Notes under the pieces: model-generated
The model's database searches: none
What the model was told of the DNA's origin: nothing
The model's input: the letters and a program-made list of their open reading frames with translations, nothing else
Position numbers and translations under genes: made by a program
In this document: in pieces, positions 1 to 6,344 of the stretch
Numbering within the stretch: position 1 is the stretch's first letter
How the letters are laid out: every line of letters starts with the position of its first letter
Source: Cytophagales bacterium
Lineage (GTDB): Bacteria; Bacteroidota; Bacteroidia; Cytophagales; Cyclobacteriaceae
Direction: 5' to 3'
Assembly: GCA_029262935.1 (NCBI GenBank)
Contig: JAJCYK010000294.1
Location: 1 to 6,897, forward strand
DNA: 6,897 nucleotides

Positions 1-777
1 CAATTAAGTAAAGTGGTGTTTACTAAATGTAAGCTTCACCAATTTCCTAAAGGTCTCTTAGAATTAGAGAATTTAGAAACGCTGTTACTTGATCACAATC
101 AAATCAAATGGATTCCAGTAGATCTATCAAACCTCCCCGTACTAGGAGCTATCGAATTGCAAGGAAATCCGTTGCTAAACCTGCCCATACAGCTACACCA
201 ATGTACCGTCACAGAACTTATAGATTATTGGTCTCAATGGCGCCCAGTATTATACAGCACAAGCAACGATCCCTACGTACTGGCTATTGGCATCGACTAT
301 GATCATAAACTATCTTATCTAAAGAAGGAGCTCGATGTAATGGCTGAAGTTTTGGGTAAGGCCACCATTACTTGTGAGGTACTAGACAACCCCAACACCA
401 TAGAGTTGTTTAACAAGATTTATCAGCAACAAGAGGTCATGTCGGTGTTGCATATTGGTGCTTATCATCTTAGAGAGTTACAAGCACCAGATGGAGCCAT
501 AATAACTGTCACTGAAGAAGACATTGCAGAAATGTTTAATTGTATGAATCCTGTTAAATTCCAAAATCAACTACTGGTACTAAATTTCTGTGAGACCTCT
601 TCACTAATAAAAGACAAACTTTTGGGTCAAGTATTTAACAGAGCTATAGGATTGGATGAAACAGTAGTTGATCGAATGGCCTTCGAATTTAGTGAAGTGT
701 TTTACACCCAATTAGCCACAGGAGTTACCTTAGACGAAGCTTTTAACCAAACAGTAGATAACCTTTCTTTATCATGA
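1..777 (+). CDS. LRR-CHAT protein: leucine-rich repeats fused to a caspase-like protease domain (5' end cut off)
   Basis: The reading frame is open to the left window edge, so the true start lies outside; the GTG at 13 sits inside a repeat and is not a believable start. Numbering from the first in-window codon, three 23-residue leucine-rich repeats are visible, with Asn-position residues at 10 (Cys), 33 and 56 and matching prolines at 16, 39 and 62. A CHAT (caspase HetF-associated with TPRs) domain fills about residues 92-255. It shows the His block LHIGAYH (150-156), the Cys block LVLNFCET with Cys197 (codon 589-591), and the C-terminal CHAT signature around AIGLDE (215-220) and FYTQLATG (234-241). 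CHAT domains are cysteine peptidases, often with Arg or Lys specificity, used as effectors in conflict systems and cleaving a partner when triggered. The repeats are likely the sensing or docking part. The stop overlaps the next start by ATGA, so the SLOG protein is probably its partner. I am confident of the fold and less sure of activity, because the His block has unusual spacing. Confidence 0.82.
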   Translation, partial: QLSKVVFTKCKLHQFPKGLLELENLETLLLDHNQIKWIPVDLSNLPVLGAIELQGNPLLNLPIQLHQCTVTELIDYWSQWRPVLYSTSNDPYVLAIGIDYDHKLSYLKKELDVMAEVLGKATITCEVLDNPNTIELFNKIYQQQEVMSVLHIGAYHLRELQAPDGAIITVTEEDIAEMFNCMNPVKFQNQLLVLNFCETSSLIKDKLLGQVFNRAIGLDETVVDRMAFEFSEVFYTQLATGVTLDEAFNQTVDNLSLS

Positions 778-1832
778 TGGAATCTGCCACTAAAAAATTT
801 AGGAGCTCACCCTACCAATTGTTTCTTTCCGAAAACGAGCCGGATCCGGGATTGTGGCGACTTAAATCTGATCCGTCGACCGCACCCAGAGCCTGGATTT
901 GGGTAGTTGGCGCTTCGAACATTCGTCCTTTTAATAAGAATAACATACTTGTAGCGGTATGCCGGTATCTTGCTGAAAGTATCAGTACGAATGAATTTGG
1001 TCTACTAACTGGAAATAAAAAAGGGGTGGATGAAGAAATTTCTTCAGAGTTCGAGAAACAATTTGTGGGTGTTGGAGGAAAAGACATAAACAATTTTCAT
1101 CGAAAATACGCCCCAAAGGCAAGCGCCAAAGCTTCGGAAAAGAATAAGAAACCACAAGTCATTTATCTGAAAGATCACCACACAACGATGGAATCCATGG
1201 CGAAACTTTGTGACGCCTGTATTATGGTTGGAGGGGTGAAAACCGCATTAGAAGCTGCCAAGCTTTGTTTAAGCATAGGTCGACCTGTGTTTCCGATAAT
1301 AGAAGTTGGGCATAACATGGAGCTCTTTTACAAAGAAGAACTGCTTTCTATGAACGAAGCTGATCGCATGGCATTATATGGCGAAGCATTTAATTTTGAA
1401 GCCTTGCGCCTTAATCATCAGGAGGCTATTCATGCCATAATGAAGTACCTAAATCTTAAATTCTCAACAACAGATCCCCCCGCAACAGGCGTATGGGAAA
1501 GTTTCAGCACAAAGTTTAGCGCAGAAATAGATGAGTTGGACAGAGTACGGTACGCCCTTTCAGATCTTGATCTGTTCAACATGGAGGGATTAGCATCACA
1601 AGTAGATGACCAAGTTGATAGGGCCATTGAGCTTTTAGACGACATGTATTCCGAAGATGATGAAATTACCAATAGTCTTTCGAGCATCCGTTCCGAGTTA
1701 ACATTAGTTCAAGAAGAATTAACGACGAAGCCAAATGTAAGGCGTACCAAAGATTTTCTTATGCACTATCAAGAGTTAGCTACCAGTGCTGCAGATATTA
1801 TTGAGCCCTTCTTGCGTGATCTAGGTTATTAA
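774..1832 (+). CDS. SLOG-domain protein with a long helical C-terminal region
   Basis: This 352-residue protein starts with ATG inside the stop of the LRR-CHAT gene (ATGA overlap); a second in-frame ATG follows directly. Residues about 40-178 form a Rossmann-like SLOG (SMF/DprA-LOG) domain: strand 1 WIWVVGASNI (41-50), then LLTGNKKGVDEEIS (77-90), then DACIMVGGVKTALEAAKL (147-164), and GRPVFPI (169-175). The VGG-x-K-T-x2-E block stands where LOG proteins have PGG-x-G-T-x2-E, the loop that contacts nucleotide phosphate. Family knowledge: SLOG domains bind or process nucleotides and are proposed sensors of nucleotide signals in bacterial conflict systems. After residue 225 the protein is predominantly helical, acidic and leucine-rich, with possible coiled coil about 245-320 and a basic KPNVRR turn (319-324) before a terminal helix. 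It has no signal peptide or membrane segment, so it should be cytoplasmic. I infer a nucleotide-responsive partner or substrate of the CHAT protease. A LOG-like phosphoribohydrolase is a weaker alternative. Confidence 0.75.
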   Translation: MMESATKKFRSSPYQLFLSENEPDPGLWRLKSDPSTAPRAWIWVVGASNIRPFNKNNILVAVCRYLAESISTNEFGLLTGNKKGVDEEISSEFEKQFVGVGGKDINNFHRKYAPKASAKASEKNKKPQVIYLKDHHTTMESMAKLCDACIMVGGVKTALEAAKLCLSIGRPVFPIIEVGHNMELFYKEELLSMNEADRMALYGEAFNFEALRLNHQEAIHAIMKYLNLKFSTTDPPATGVWESFSTKFSAEIDELDRVRYALSDLDLFNMEGLASQVDDQVDRAIELLDDMYSEDDEITNSLSSIRSELTLVQEELTTKPNVRRTKDFLMHYQELATSAADIIEPFLRDLGY

Positions 1833-2188
1833 AGCATTGGTCATAAATTGTTTGAATAGGGTGATTGGGAGCCGTAAAATTAACATAGTTCTTTGCTCAC
1901 AAATCAAAACTTACTGAAACCAACCTAGCGCCGCGATCACCATCCAGGTAATTTTAGCAAGTGAATGCCACAACCTGGTGTAAATTCTGGCCTTTCATAT
2001 GGAGAAACTGAATGATTTTGGTTATAATATTGAATAAGATTCTGTACGGAAACATGATTTTCATTTACCCCCTGTTTCAGTTGTTTGGGCTAACCCATGA
2101 TCGCGGTCTGGTGGTGAAAAACACATTTTCCTGAGGAAAAGATAATGGAGTTATAAAATACAATACATTTTAATTAATCGTAAAAATA
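1833..2188. other. 356-base intergenic region between the LRR-CHAT/SLOG pair and the sugar operon
   Basis: No gene with a credible start or recognisable product is visible on either strand. The region marks the border between two functional units and must carry any promoter for the downstream operon, but I could not find a convincing Bacteroidota pattern (TTTG followed about 19 bases later by TAnnTTTG). A TATAAT hexamer occurs at 2023-2028 without a matching -35 element. A short inverted repeat CCAGGT (1944-1949) and ACCTGG (1974-1979) and a longer-spaced 9-base pair are present. A 50-codon stop-free stretch lies on the minus strand (1937-2089). The last 45 bases before 2189 are very AT-rich, as is usual for leaders in this phylum. 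No intrinsic terminator with a U-run is seen after the SLOG gene. Confidence 0.6.
1931..2106. repeat. 9-base perfect inverted repeat bracketing a 158-base segment
   Basis: CCGCGATCA (1931-1939) and TGATCGCGG (2098-2106) are exact reverse complements. They are GC-rich islands in an AT-rich intergenic stretch. The spaced segment contains a stop-free minus-strand frame that ends in a TGA within the left arm. The repeat does not extend beyond nine bases and I see no obvious target-site duplication outside it. It could be a decayed mobile-element remnant, paired regulator sites, or coincidence. Confidence 0.4.
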
Positions 2189-3073
2189 ATGAAGACAGCA
2201 GTCAAAGATTTATCTGCACATCATGGACCAATCTCCGACATCTTCAAACAGCCACAGACGTCTGAGGAATGGGAGCAATATAGATTAACTGATGAACAAG
2301 TGACCTACTACCACGAATACGGTCATCTATCAGGGATAAAGCTTTTAGAAGAATGGCAAGTAGATACACTGAAAGAGGAATTGGCAAAATTAACAGACCC
2401 CTCCCATCCTGGTCATCATCTTTTTTACGAATTTCATTCCAATGAATCTGCTGATCCCAATTCCGCCCTTTTTCATTCTTTAGGGCATTGGCGGATTACC
2501 GAAGGATTTCATGATATTTTATGGAACCCCTTATTCGTAATGGCAGCAAGTCAATTACTGGGAGAACGATCTGTACGCTTTTGGCACGATCAGCTGTTCT
2601 GCAAGCCTGCTAAGCATGGAGGTGTGGTAGCTTGGCATCAGGACTATTCCTATTGGACCAGAACGGAAGCTATGCAACACCTTACTTGTTGGGTGGCTCT
2701 TGACGATGCTGATACGGAAAACGGGTGTCTGTATTACGTTCCAAAAAGCCATCGTTGGGGTTTATTGGATAAACCAGAATTAGCTGGAGATATGGAAGGG
2801 TTAATGGATTACCTCAGTGAGGAGCAGAAAACCGAATTTAAACCTATTCCAATTCCTATTAAAAAAGGGTATGCGACCTTTCACCATCCTCTTATGGTTC
2901 ATGGCTCCTACGAAAACAAATCAGAACGTGCGAGAAGAGCTTTTGTGCTTAATGTGTTCGCAGATGGCACGTATTCAGCAACAAATGACACGCTGTTGAA
3001 GGGGGTACCCGTAATTCGTAAGGGGCAGAAAATGGAAGGCCAGTTTTTTCCATTACTTTACGATGCCAAGTAG
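2189..3073 (+). CDS. Phytanoyl-CoA dioxygenase (PhyH) family Fe(II)/2-oxoglutarate-dependent oxygenase
   Basis: This is a 294-residue cytoplasmic protein of typical length for bacterial PhyH-family enzymes. Such enzymes couple 2-oxoglutarate decarboxylation to hydroxylation, or through it demethylation, of a small substrate. The iron-binding facial triad is visible: His150 and Asp152 in AWHQDYSYW, and a distal His238 in LMVHGSYENKS. Arg249 lies 11 residues after the distal His, where the family places the arginine that binds 2-oxoglutarate. The core strand CWVALDDADTENGCLYYVP (167-185) and the following SHRWGLL are classic for the family. The ATG follows an AT-rich leader without a Shine-Dalgarno sequence. 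It is the first gene of a same-strand cluster of sugar-acid enzymes, 118 bases before the dehydrogenase start, so a sugar, methylated sugar or sugar-acid substrate is plausible. The actual substrate cannot be read from the sequence. Family assignment is firm; role is open. Confidence 0.9.
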   Translation: MKTAVKDLSAHHGPISDIFKQPQTSEEWEQYRLTDEQVTYYHEYGHLSGIKLLEEWQVDTLKEELAKLTDPSHPGHHLFYEFHSNESADPNSALFHSLGHWRITEGFHDILWNPLFVMAASQLLGERSVRFWHDQLFCKPAKHGGVVAWHQDYSYWTRTEAMQHLTCWVALDDADTENGCLYYVPKSHRWGLLDKPELAGDMEGLMDYLSEEQKTEFKPIPIPIKKGYATFHHPLMVHGSYENKSERARRAFVLNVFADGTYSATNDTLLKGVPVIRKGQKMEGQFFPLLYDAK

Positions 3074-3191
3074 AGAATTAACCCGCGATGCTTTGATCCT
3101 ACCAAATGCAAAATGTAACCTGTCCTATACCTTTCACTTGTTTCATAATCCGGAAACTTGTAGACCATAACCTTCCAAGAAACATTTATTG

Positions 3192-4199
3192 ATGGACTAT
3201 ATCATTTGTGAAAAACCTGGCCTGTTCGATTTACGCCAAACTGAAGTACCCAAACGTCATTCGGACGAGGCGTTGCTGGAAATAAAGCGGGTAGGAATCT
3301 GTGGTACCGACCTTCATGCATATGCTGGAAATCAAGCCTTTTTTGCCTACCCACGTATCTTAGGTCATGAACTGGCGGCTGTCATTCTAGATGTAGATGA
3401 TGAAGCTTTTCAGCCGGGAGATAAAGTTGTGGTCATGCCTTATATTAGCTGTAAAACCTGTGTTGCTTGTCGCCGTGGTAAGACGAATTGCTGCACTAAT
3501 ATTCAAGTTCTGGGAGTTCACACTGATGGTGGTATGCAACAAAAAATAGCCGTTCCCAAAGATCTGCTGCTACCAACTAAAAACCTGTCCTATGAAGAAA
3601 TGGCCATAGTAGAGCCTTTGGCGATTGCCGCGCATGCTATAAGCAGAGCAGAAATTGCGGAAGGGGAGCGCGTCGTGGTCATGGGCTGTGGTCCAATTGG
3701 ACTGGGCATACTAAAATTGGCACAAATTGCCGGTGCTGTCACCATCGCTTTGGACAAGAATGAGCAACGTCTTCAATTTGCCAAACAGCAGCTTGGAGTA
3801 GCTCATACTATTGATATTGGAACCGATGCCGTTTCCCAAATCAAAGAAATTACTAATGGAGATCTTGCCAACGTCGTTTTTGATGCTTCAGGAAATCAAA
3901 AGGCCTTGGAATCTGGACCTCAGTATATGGCACATGGAGGGCGTTTTGTACTCGTAGGATTATCAAAAGGTACTTTGACTTATAATCATCCGGAATTACA
4001 TGCTAAAGAAGCTACCATTATGTGCAGTCGCAACGCCAACTTGACTGATTTTAAAAATGCCATTTCTTTATTGGAACAAAAGCTGTTTCCTACGGAGTCT
4101 TTTATAACCCATTCCGTACACTACTCCCTGATGATTAACCAATTTGACAGTTGGCTTAACCCGGAAACCGAAGTGATCAAAGCCATGGTGGAGTTTTGA
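3192..4199 (+). CDS. Zinc-dependent medium-chain dehydrogenase, L-galactonate/L-gulonate 5-dehydrogenase (LgoD)-like
   Basis: This 335-residue medium-chain dehydrogenase starts at the ATG at 3192; the TTG just before it is in frame but an unlikely start. The catalytic zinc site is complete: Cys37 in GICGTDLH, His59-Glu60 in LGHE, and Glu141 in IVEPLA. The structural zinc is held by Cys87, Cys90, Cys93 and Cys101. The Rossmann motif GCGPIG (165-170) and Asp188 at the end of the second strand (ALDKNE) predict NAD rather than NADP. From memory, blocks such as GNQ-x-FF-x-YPR, TNCC and SRNA match E. coli LgoD (YjjN), which oxidises L-galactonate to D-tagaturonate. The next gene encodes tagaturonate reductase, which would use that product, so the context supports this reading. 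L-gulonate, L-fuconate or another polyol acid remain possible substrates. The fold and zinc chemistry are certain; the substrate is inferred. Confidence 0.9.
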   Translation: MDYIICEKPGLFDLRQTEVPKRHSDEALLEIKRVGICGTDLHAYAGNQAFFAYPRILGHELAAVILDVDDEAFQPGDKVVVMPYISCKTCVACRRGKTNCCTNIQVLGVHTDGGMQQKIAVPKDLLLPTKNLSYEEMAIVEPLAIAAHAISRAEIAEGERVVVMGCGPIGLGILKLAQIAGAVTIALDKNEQRLQFAKQQLGVAHTIDIGTDAVSQIKEITNGDLANVVFDASGNQKALESGPQYMAHGGRFVLVGLSKGTLTYNHPELHAKEATIMCSRNANLTDFKNAISLLEQKLFPTESFITHSVHYSLMINQFDSWLNPETEVIKAMVEF

Positions 4200-4303
4200 T
4201 CTTTTAATTTCATGACCTATTCTATATATGAAAGTTTCTGAAAGTAATGGTGCTCAAGCAAATGGCAATATTTATGCAAAAATCTTGCTTAAAAACTTAA
4301 CTT

Positions 4304-4346
4304 AGGTGTATGCTATATCTCACCTGCTTCTTGCATCCCATACACC
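4304..4346. promoter_or_regulatory. Inverted repeat upstream of uxaB: candidate operator or leader stem-loop
   Basis: GGTGTATG (4305-4312) and CATACACC (4339-4346) form a perfect 8-base inverted repeat with a 26-base spacer, ending 16 bases before the uxaB start. The left arm can pair instead with a nearer site: AGGTG (4304-4308) with CACCT (4321-4325) around a 12-base loop. The two pairings exclude each other. This could be a regulator binding site or a leader RNA switch controlling uxaB separately from the upstream genes. There is no U-run, so it is not an obvious terminator. Confidence 0.45.
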
Positions 4347-4351
4347 ATTCT

Positions 4352-4357
4352 AAGGGA
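4352..4357 (+). promoter_or_regulatory. Possible Shine-Dalgarno-like ribosome binding site of uxaB
   Basis: AAGGGA lies 5 bases before the uxaB ATG at 4363. The other starts in this window have no comparable purine-rich motif, as is usual for Bacteroidota, so this one stands out. It sits just downstream of the inverted repeat ending at 4346, close enough for a folded leader to affect access. The motif is short and could be chance. Confidence 0.3.
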
Positions 4358-4362
4358 TTGCT

Positions 4363-5823
4363 ATGAGGGAGTTAAACTTAAAGAATGCCAATATCCAACG
4401 GACTAATTCTGAAAAGATCCTGCAATTTGGAGGTGGCAATTTCTTACGTGGGTTTGTAGATTGGATGATCGAAAGGTTAAACGAAGAGACCAATTTCAAT
4501 GGTGATATCGTAATTGTCAAACCCACTGAGGAGGGAGATTATAAGGTATTAAAAGCTCAAGACGGTTTGTTTCATGTGATTTTAAATGGCACGCAATCCG
4601 ATGAAACGGAAATTCGTCTCATTACCTGTATAAATCGGGTGATCCATGCTTACAATGAATGGGATGCCTTTTTAAAGACCGCTGAAACACCAAGCATTAG
4701 ATACATCATATCCAATACTACTGAAGCGGGTATTACCTATCGCGATTTGGACACTAACTTTGATCAACCTCCCAAGGAATTTCCAGCAAAGCTTACCTTA
4801 TGGTTATATCATCGATTTGCGTTTTTCCAAGGCGCTCCAGACAAAGGATGTATTTTATTTCCATGCGAACTTATTGATCAAAATGGGCTTCAATTGAAGG
4901 AGTGTATCCTAAGATGTATCAATTGTTGGAGCCTAAACGAAGATTTTAAGTATTGGATCCAAAATCACAACTATTTTTGCAATACACTAGTTGATCGCAT
5001 TATCTCAGGGTATCCCCACAAAGAAAAAGATTCGCTTATCTCAAAATTAGGATACGACGACAACCTACTGGTAGCTGGCGAGCTATACCATAGCTGGGTA
5101 ATTGAAGGGCCGGAATTAGTAGAAGAAGAACTCCCATTCCATAAAACCAATATTAATGTAAAGTTTGTCGAAGACGTTTCTTTGTACAGTATGTTAAAAG
5201 TCCGGGTTTTAAATGGCGCTCACACGGCTATGGTCCCAGTAGCTTTATTAATGGGATTAAAATATGTTGATGAAGCCATCAAGCACCGACTAGTTGGTCA
5301 CTTTGTGAAGTCACTACTTAAAGAAGAAGTAAGCCCGACCTTGAAGTTAGTTTCTATTGAAGTCAATACCTTTATTGAAGATGTTTTAGAGCGGTTTCAG
5401 AACCCTACCATAAAACATCAGCTGCAAAGCATTGCCCTAAATAGTATTTCCAAATTTCGCACCCGATTACTACCAACATTTAAGGATTACTACGAATTAA
5501 ACAATTCGCTACCTCCATGTATTGTATTTGCCTTTGCCGCTTTGATTCAGTTCTACCAAGGAACTCTTGATGGAAAGGACGTTACTTTGTCCGACAACCA
5601 GGAAATGATCTCAACGATTCAAAGTCAGTGGAGTTTAAGCCTAAAAAAACGGATTACTTTACTGCAAATGACCACATCCATTTTAAGTAATGATATCTTG
5701 TGGGGAGAAGACTTGACCCGATATGAAAGGTTAGCTACAGAAATATGTACCTGGCTCGAACGTTTCGATCAATATGGAGTTGCTAAGTCTTTGGATCAAT
5801 TCAACACCAGTGGATTGCGATGA
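4363..5823 (+). CDS. uxaB: Tagaturonate reductase (altronate oxidoreductase), UxaB family
   Basis: This 486-residue protein belongs to the polyol-specific long-chain dehydrogenase/reductase (mannitol dehydrogenase) family; E. coli UxaB is about 483 residues. UxaB interconverts D-tagaturonate and D-altronate with NAD(H) in the hexuronate branch leading to 2-keto-3-deoxygluconate. Conserved blocks run along the whole length: the nucleotide-binding N-terminus ILQFGGGNFLRGFVDW (19-34), SNTTEAGITY (117-126), PCELID-x-NG (167-175), TLVDRI-x2-GYP (208-218), LNGAHTA (283-289) and NP-x-IKHQL. The family's catalytic pattern K-x4-N-x2-H is present as Lys279, Asn284 and His287. The gene lies 163 bases after the LgoD-like gene, whose expected product is the substrate of this enzyme, and overlaps the mutarotase frame by ATGA at its end. 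Neither altronate dehydratase (UxaA) nor KDG kinase is in the window. Related fructuronate or mannitol reductases are less likely because the UxaB-type blocks are so well kept. Confidence 0.92.
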   Translation: MRELNLKNANIQRTNSEKILQFGGGNFLRGFVDWMIERLNEETNFNGDIVIVKPTEEGDYKVLKAQDGLFHVILNGTQSDETEIRLITCINRVIHAYNEWDAFLKTAETPSIRYIISNTTEAGITYRDLDTNFDQPPKEFPAKLTLWLYHRFAFFQGAPDKGCILFPCELIDQNGLQLKECILRCINCWSLNEDFKYWIQNHNYFCNTLVDRIISGYPHKEKDSLISKLGYDDNLLVAGELYHSWVIEGPELVEEELPFHKTNINVKFVEDVSLYSMLKVRVLNGAHTAMVPVALLMGLKYVDEAIKHRLVGHFVKSLLKEEVSPTLKLVSIEVNTFIEDVLERFQNPTIKHQLQSIALNSISKFRTRLLPTFKDYYELNNSLPPCIVFAFAALIQFYQGTLDGKDVTLSDNQEMISTIQSQWSLSLKKRITLLQMTTSILSNDILWGEDLTRYERLATEICTWLERFDQYGVAKSLDQFNTSGLR

Positions 5824-5867
5824 ACAACAAAGTGCTCCTGGACAGATCTTTACTAAATTCTTGTTAT

Positions 5868-6206
5868 ATGAACCATAGATATTGTTTTTCTTGTGATTTG
5901 AAGGACGATCCGGAATTAATAGCCGCCTACCAAGAGTTTCATGCTGCGGGAAACGTGTGGCCAGAAATAACCAAAAGCATCACTGAATCCGGAATTTTGG
6001 ATATGCAAATATACCTTACCGGAAATCGAATGTTTATGATCATGGAGGTTGATGAGACTTTTGATTCCTTGAGAAAGACAGAAACGGACGCCCAAAACCC
6101 TAGGGTGCAGGAATGGGAAAATCTTATGTGGAAATATCAGCAGGCATTACCATGGGCCAAGCTTGGTGAAAAGTGGACTCCTATGGATAAAATATTTCAA
6201 TTATAA
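5868..6206 (+). CDS. L-rhamnose mutarotase family protein (RhaM/DUF718-like sugar anomer isomerase)
   Basis: Mutarotases of this family interconvert the alpha and beta anomers of L-rhamnose, L-fucose or similar L-sugars, feeding the form that the next enzyme uses. From the ATG at 5868 the protein has 112 residues, close to the usual 104-115. It begins MNHRYCFSCDLKDDPEL, where the family normally begins. The active-site pattern Y-x3-H followed by WPE is present as Tyr21, His25 and Trp31-Pro32-Glu33, and the C-terminal part keeps the Trp-rich segment (EWENLMWKY) and a KIFQL-type end. An in-frame ATG at 5820 overlaps the uxaB stop by ATGA and would add 16 residues that match nothing in the family; translation may couple there, but I prefer 5868. 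The gene closes the sugar operon. Given its neighbours, L-galactose or L-fucose may be the real substrate rather than L-rhamnose; this is inferred. Confidence 0.85.
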   Translation: MNHRYCFSCDLKDDPELIAAYQEFHAAGNVWPEITKSITESGILDMQIYLTGNRMFMIMEVDETFDSLRKTETDAQNPRVQEWENLMWKYQQALPWAKLGEKWTPMDKIFQL

Positions 6207-6344
6207 GATTAAGCAATACATTTTAAATGTCAGATTATTAATCTATTAATCATTAATCGGGTGCGGAATTTTTCTTGGATAACGACTGTTGGCATCCGTA
6301 TCAAATTAAACAAAGCGTCGTTTTTATTAAGGTATAAGGTTATA
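6207..6344. other. Convergent intergenic region with short AT-rich repeats
   Basis: This gap separates two convergent genes, so it should contain transcription ends for both, but no strong intrinsic terminator is visible. AACGAC (6281-6286) can pair with GTCGTT (6317-6322), which is followed by a short T-rich run; the loop is long (30 bases) and the stem weak. ACATTT-T-AAATGT (6218-6230) is a near-perfect palindrome, and ATTAATC occurs three times in near-tandem (6237-6243, 6245-6251, 6252-6258). Confidence 0.4.

Noticed and set aside
108..302. Plus-strand 64-codon open frame inside the LRR-CHAT gene
   Set aside because: It is out of frame within a gene with clear domains, and its Arg/Ser/Thr-rich translation has no family character.
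812..1093. Minus-strand 93-codon open frame opposite the SLOG domain
   Set aside because: It lies entirely antisense to conserved SLOG motifs and has a low-complexity Ser/Pro/Phe composition typical of shadows.
1430..1687. Minus-strand 85-codon open frame opposite the SLOG protein tail
   Set aside because: Its Ser-rich translation mirrors the Glu/Asp/Leu-rich coding strand; no independent support.
2023..2028. TATAAT as a promoter for the sugar operon
   Set aside because: No -35 partner at sensible spacing, and Bacteroidota use a different consensus (TAnnTTTG), which is not found nearby.
2555..2752. Minus-strand 65-codon open frame opposite the PhyH gene
   Set aside because: It covers the iron-binding region of the oxygenase on the other strand and resembles no protein.
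2817..2999. Plus-strand 60-codon open frame within the PhyH gene
   Set aside because: It is a frame-shifted shadow of the distal-His region of the oxygenase.
3189..3191. TTG as start of the zinc dehydrogenase
   Set aside because: An ATG follows immediately at 3192 and is a better start with the same protein otherwise.
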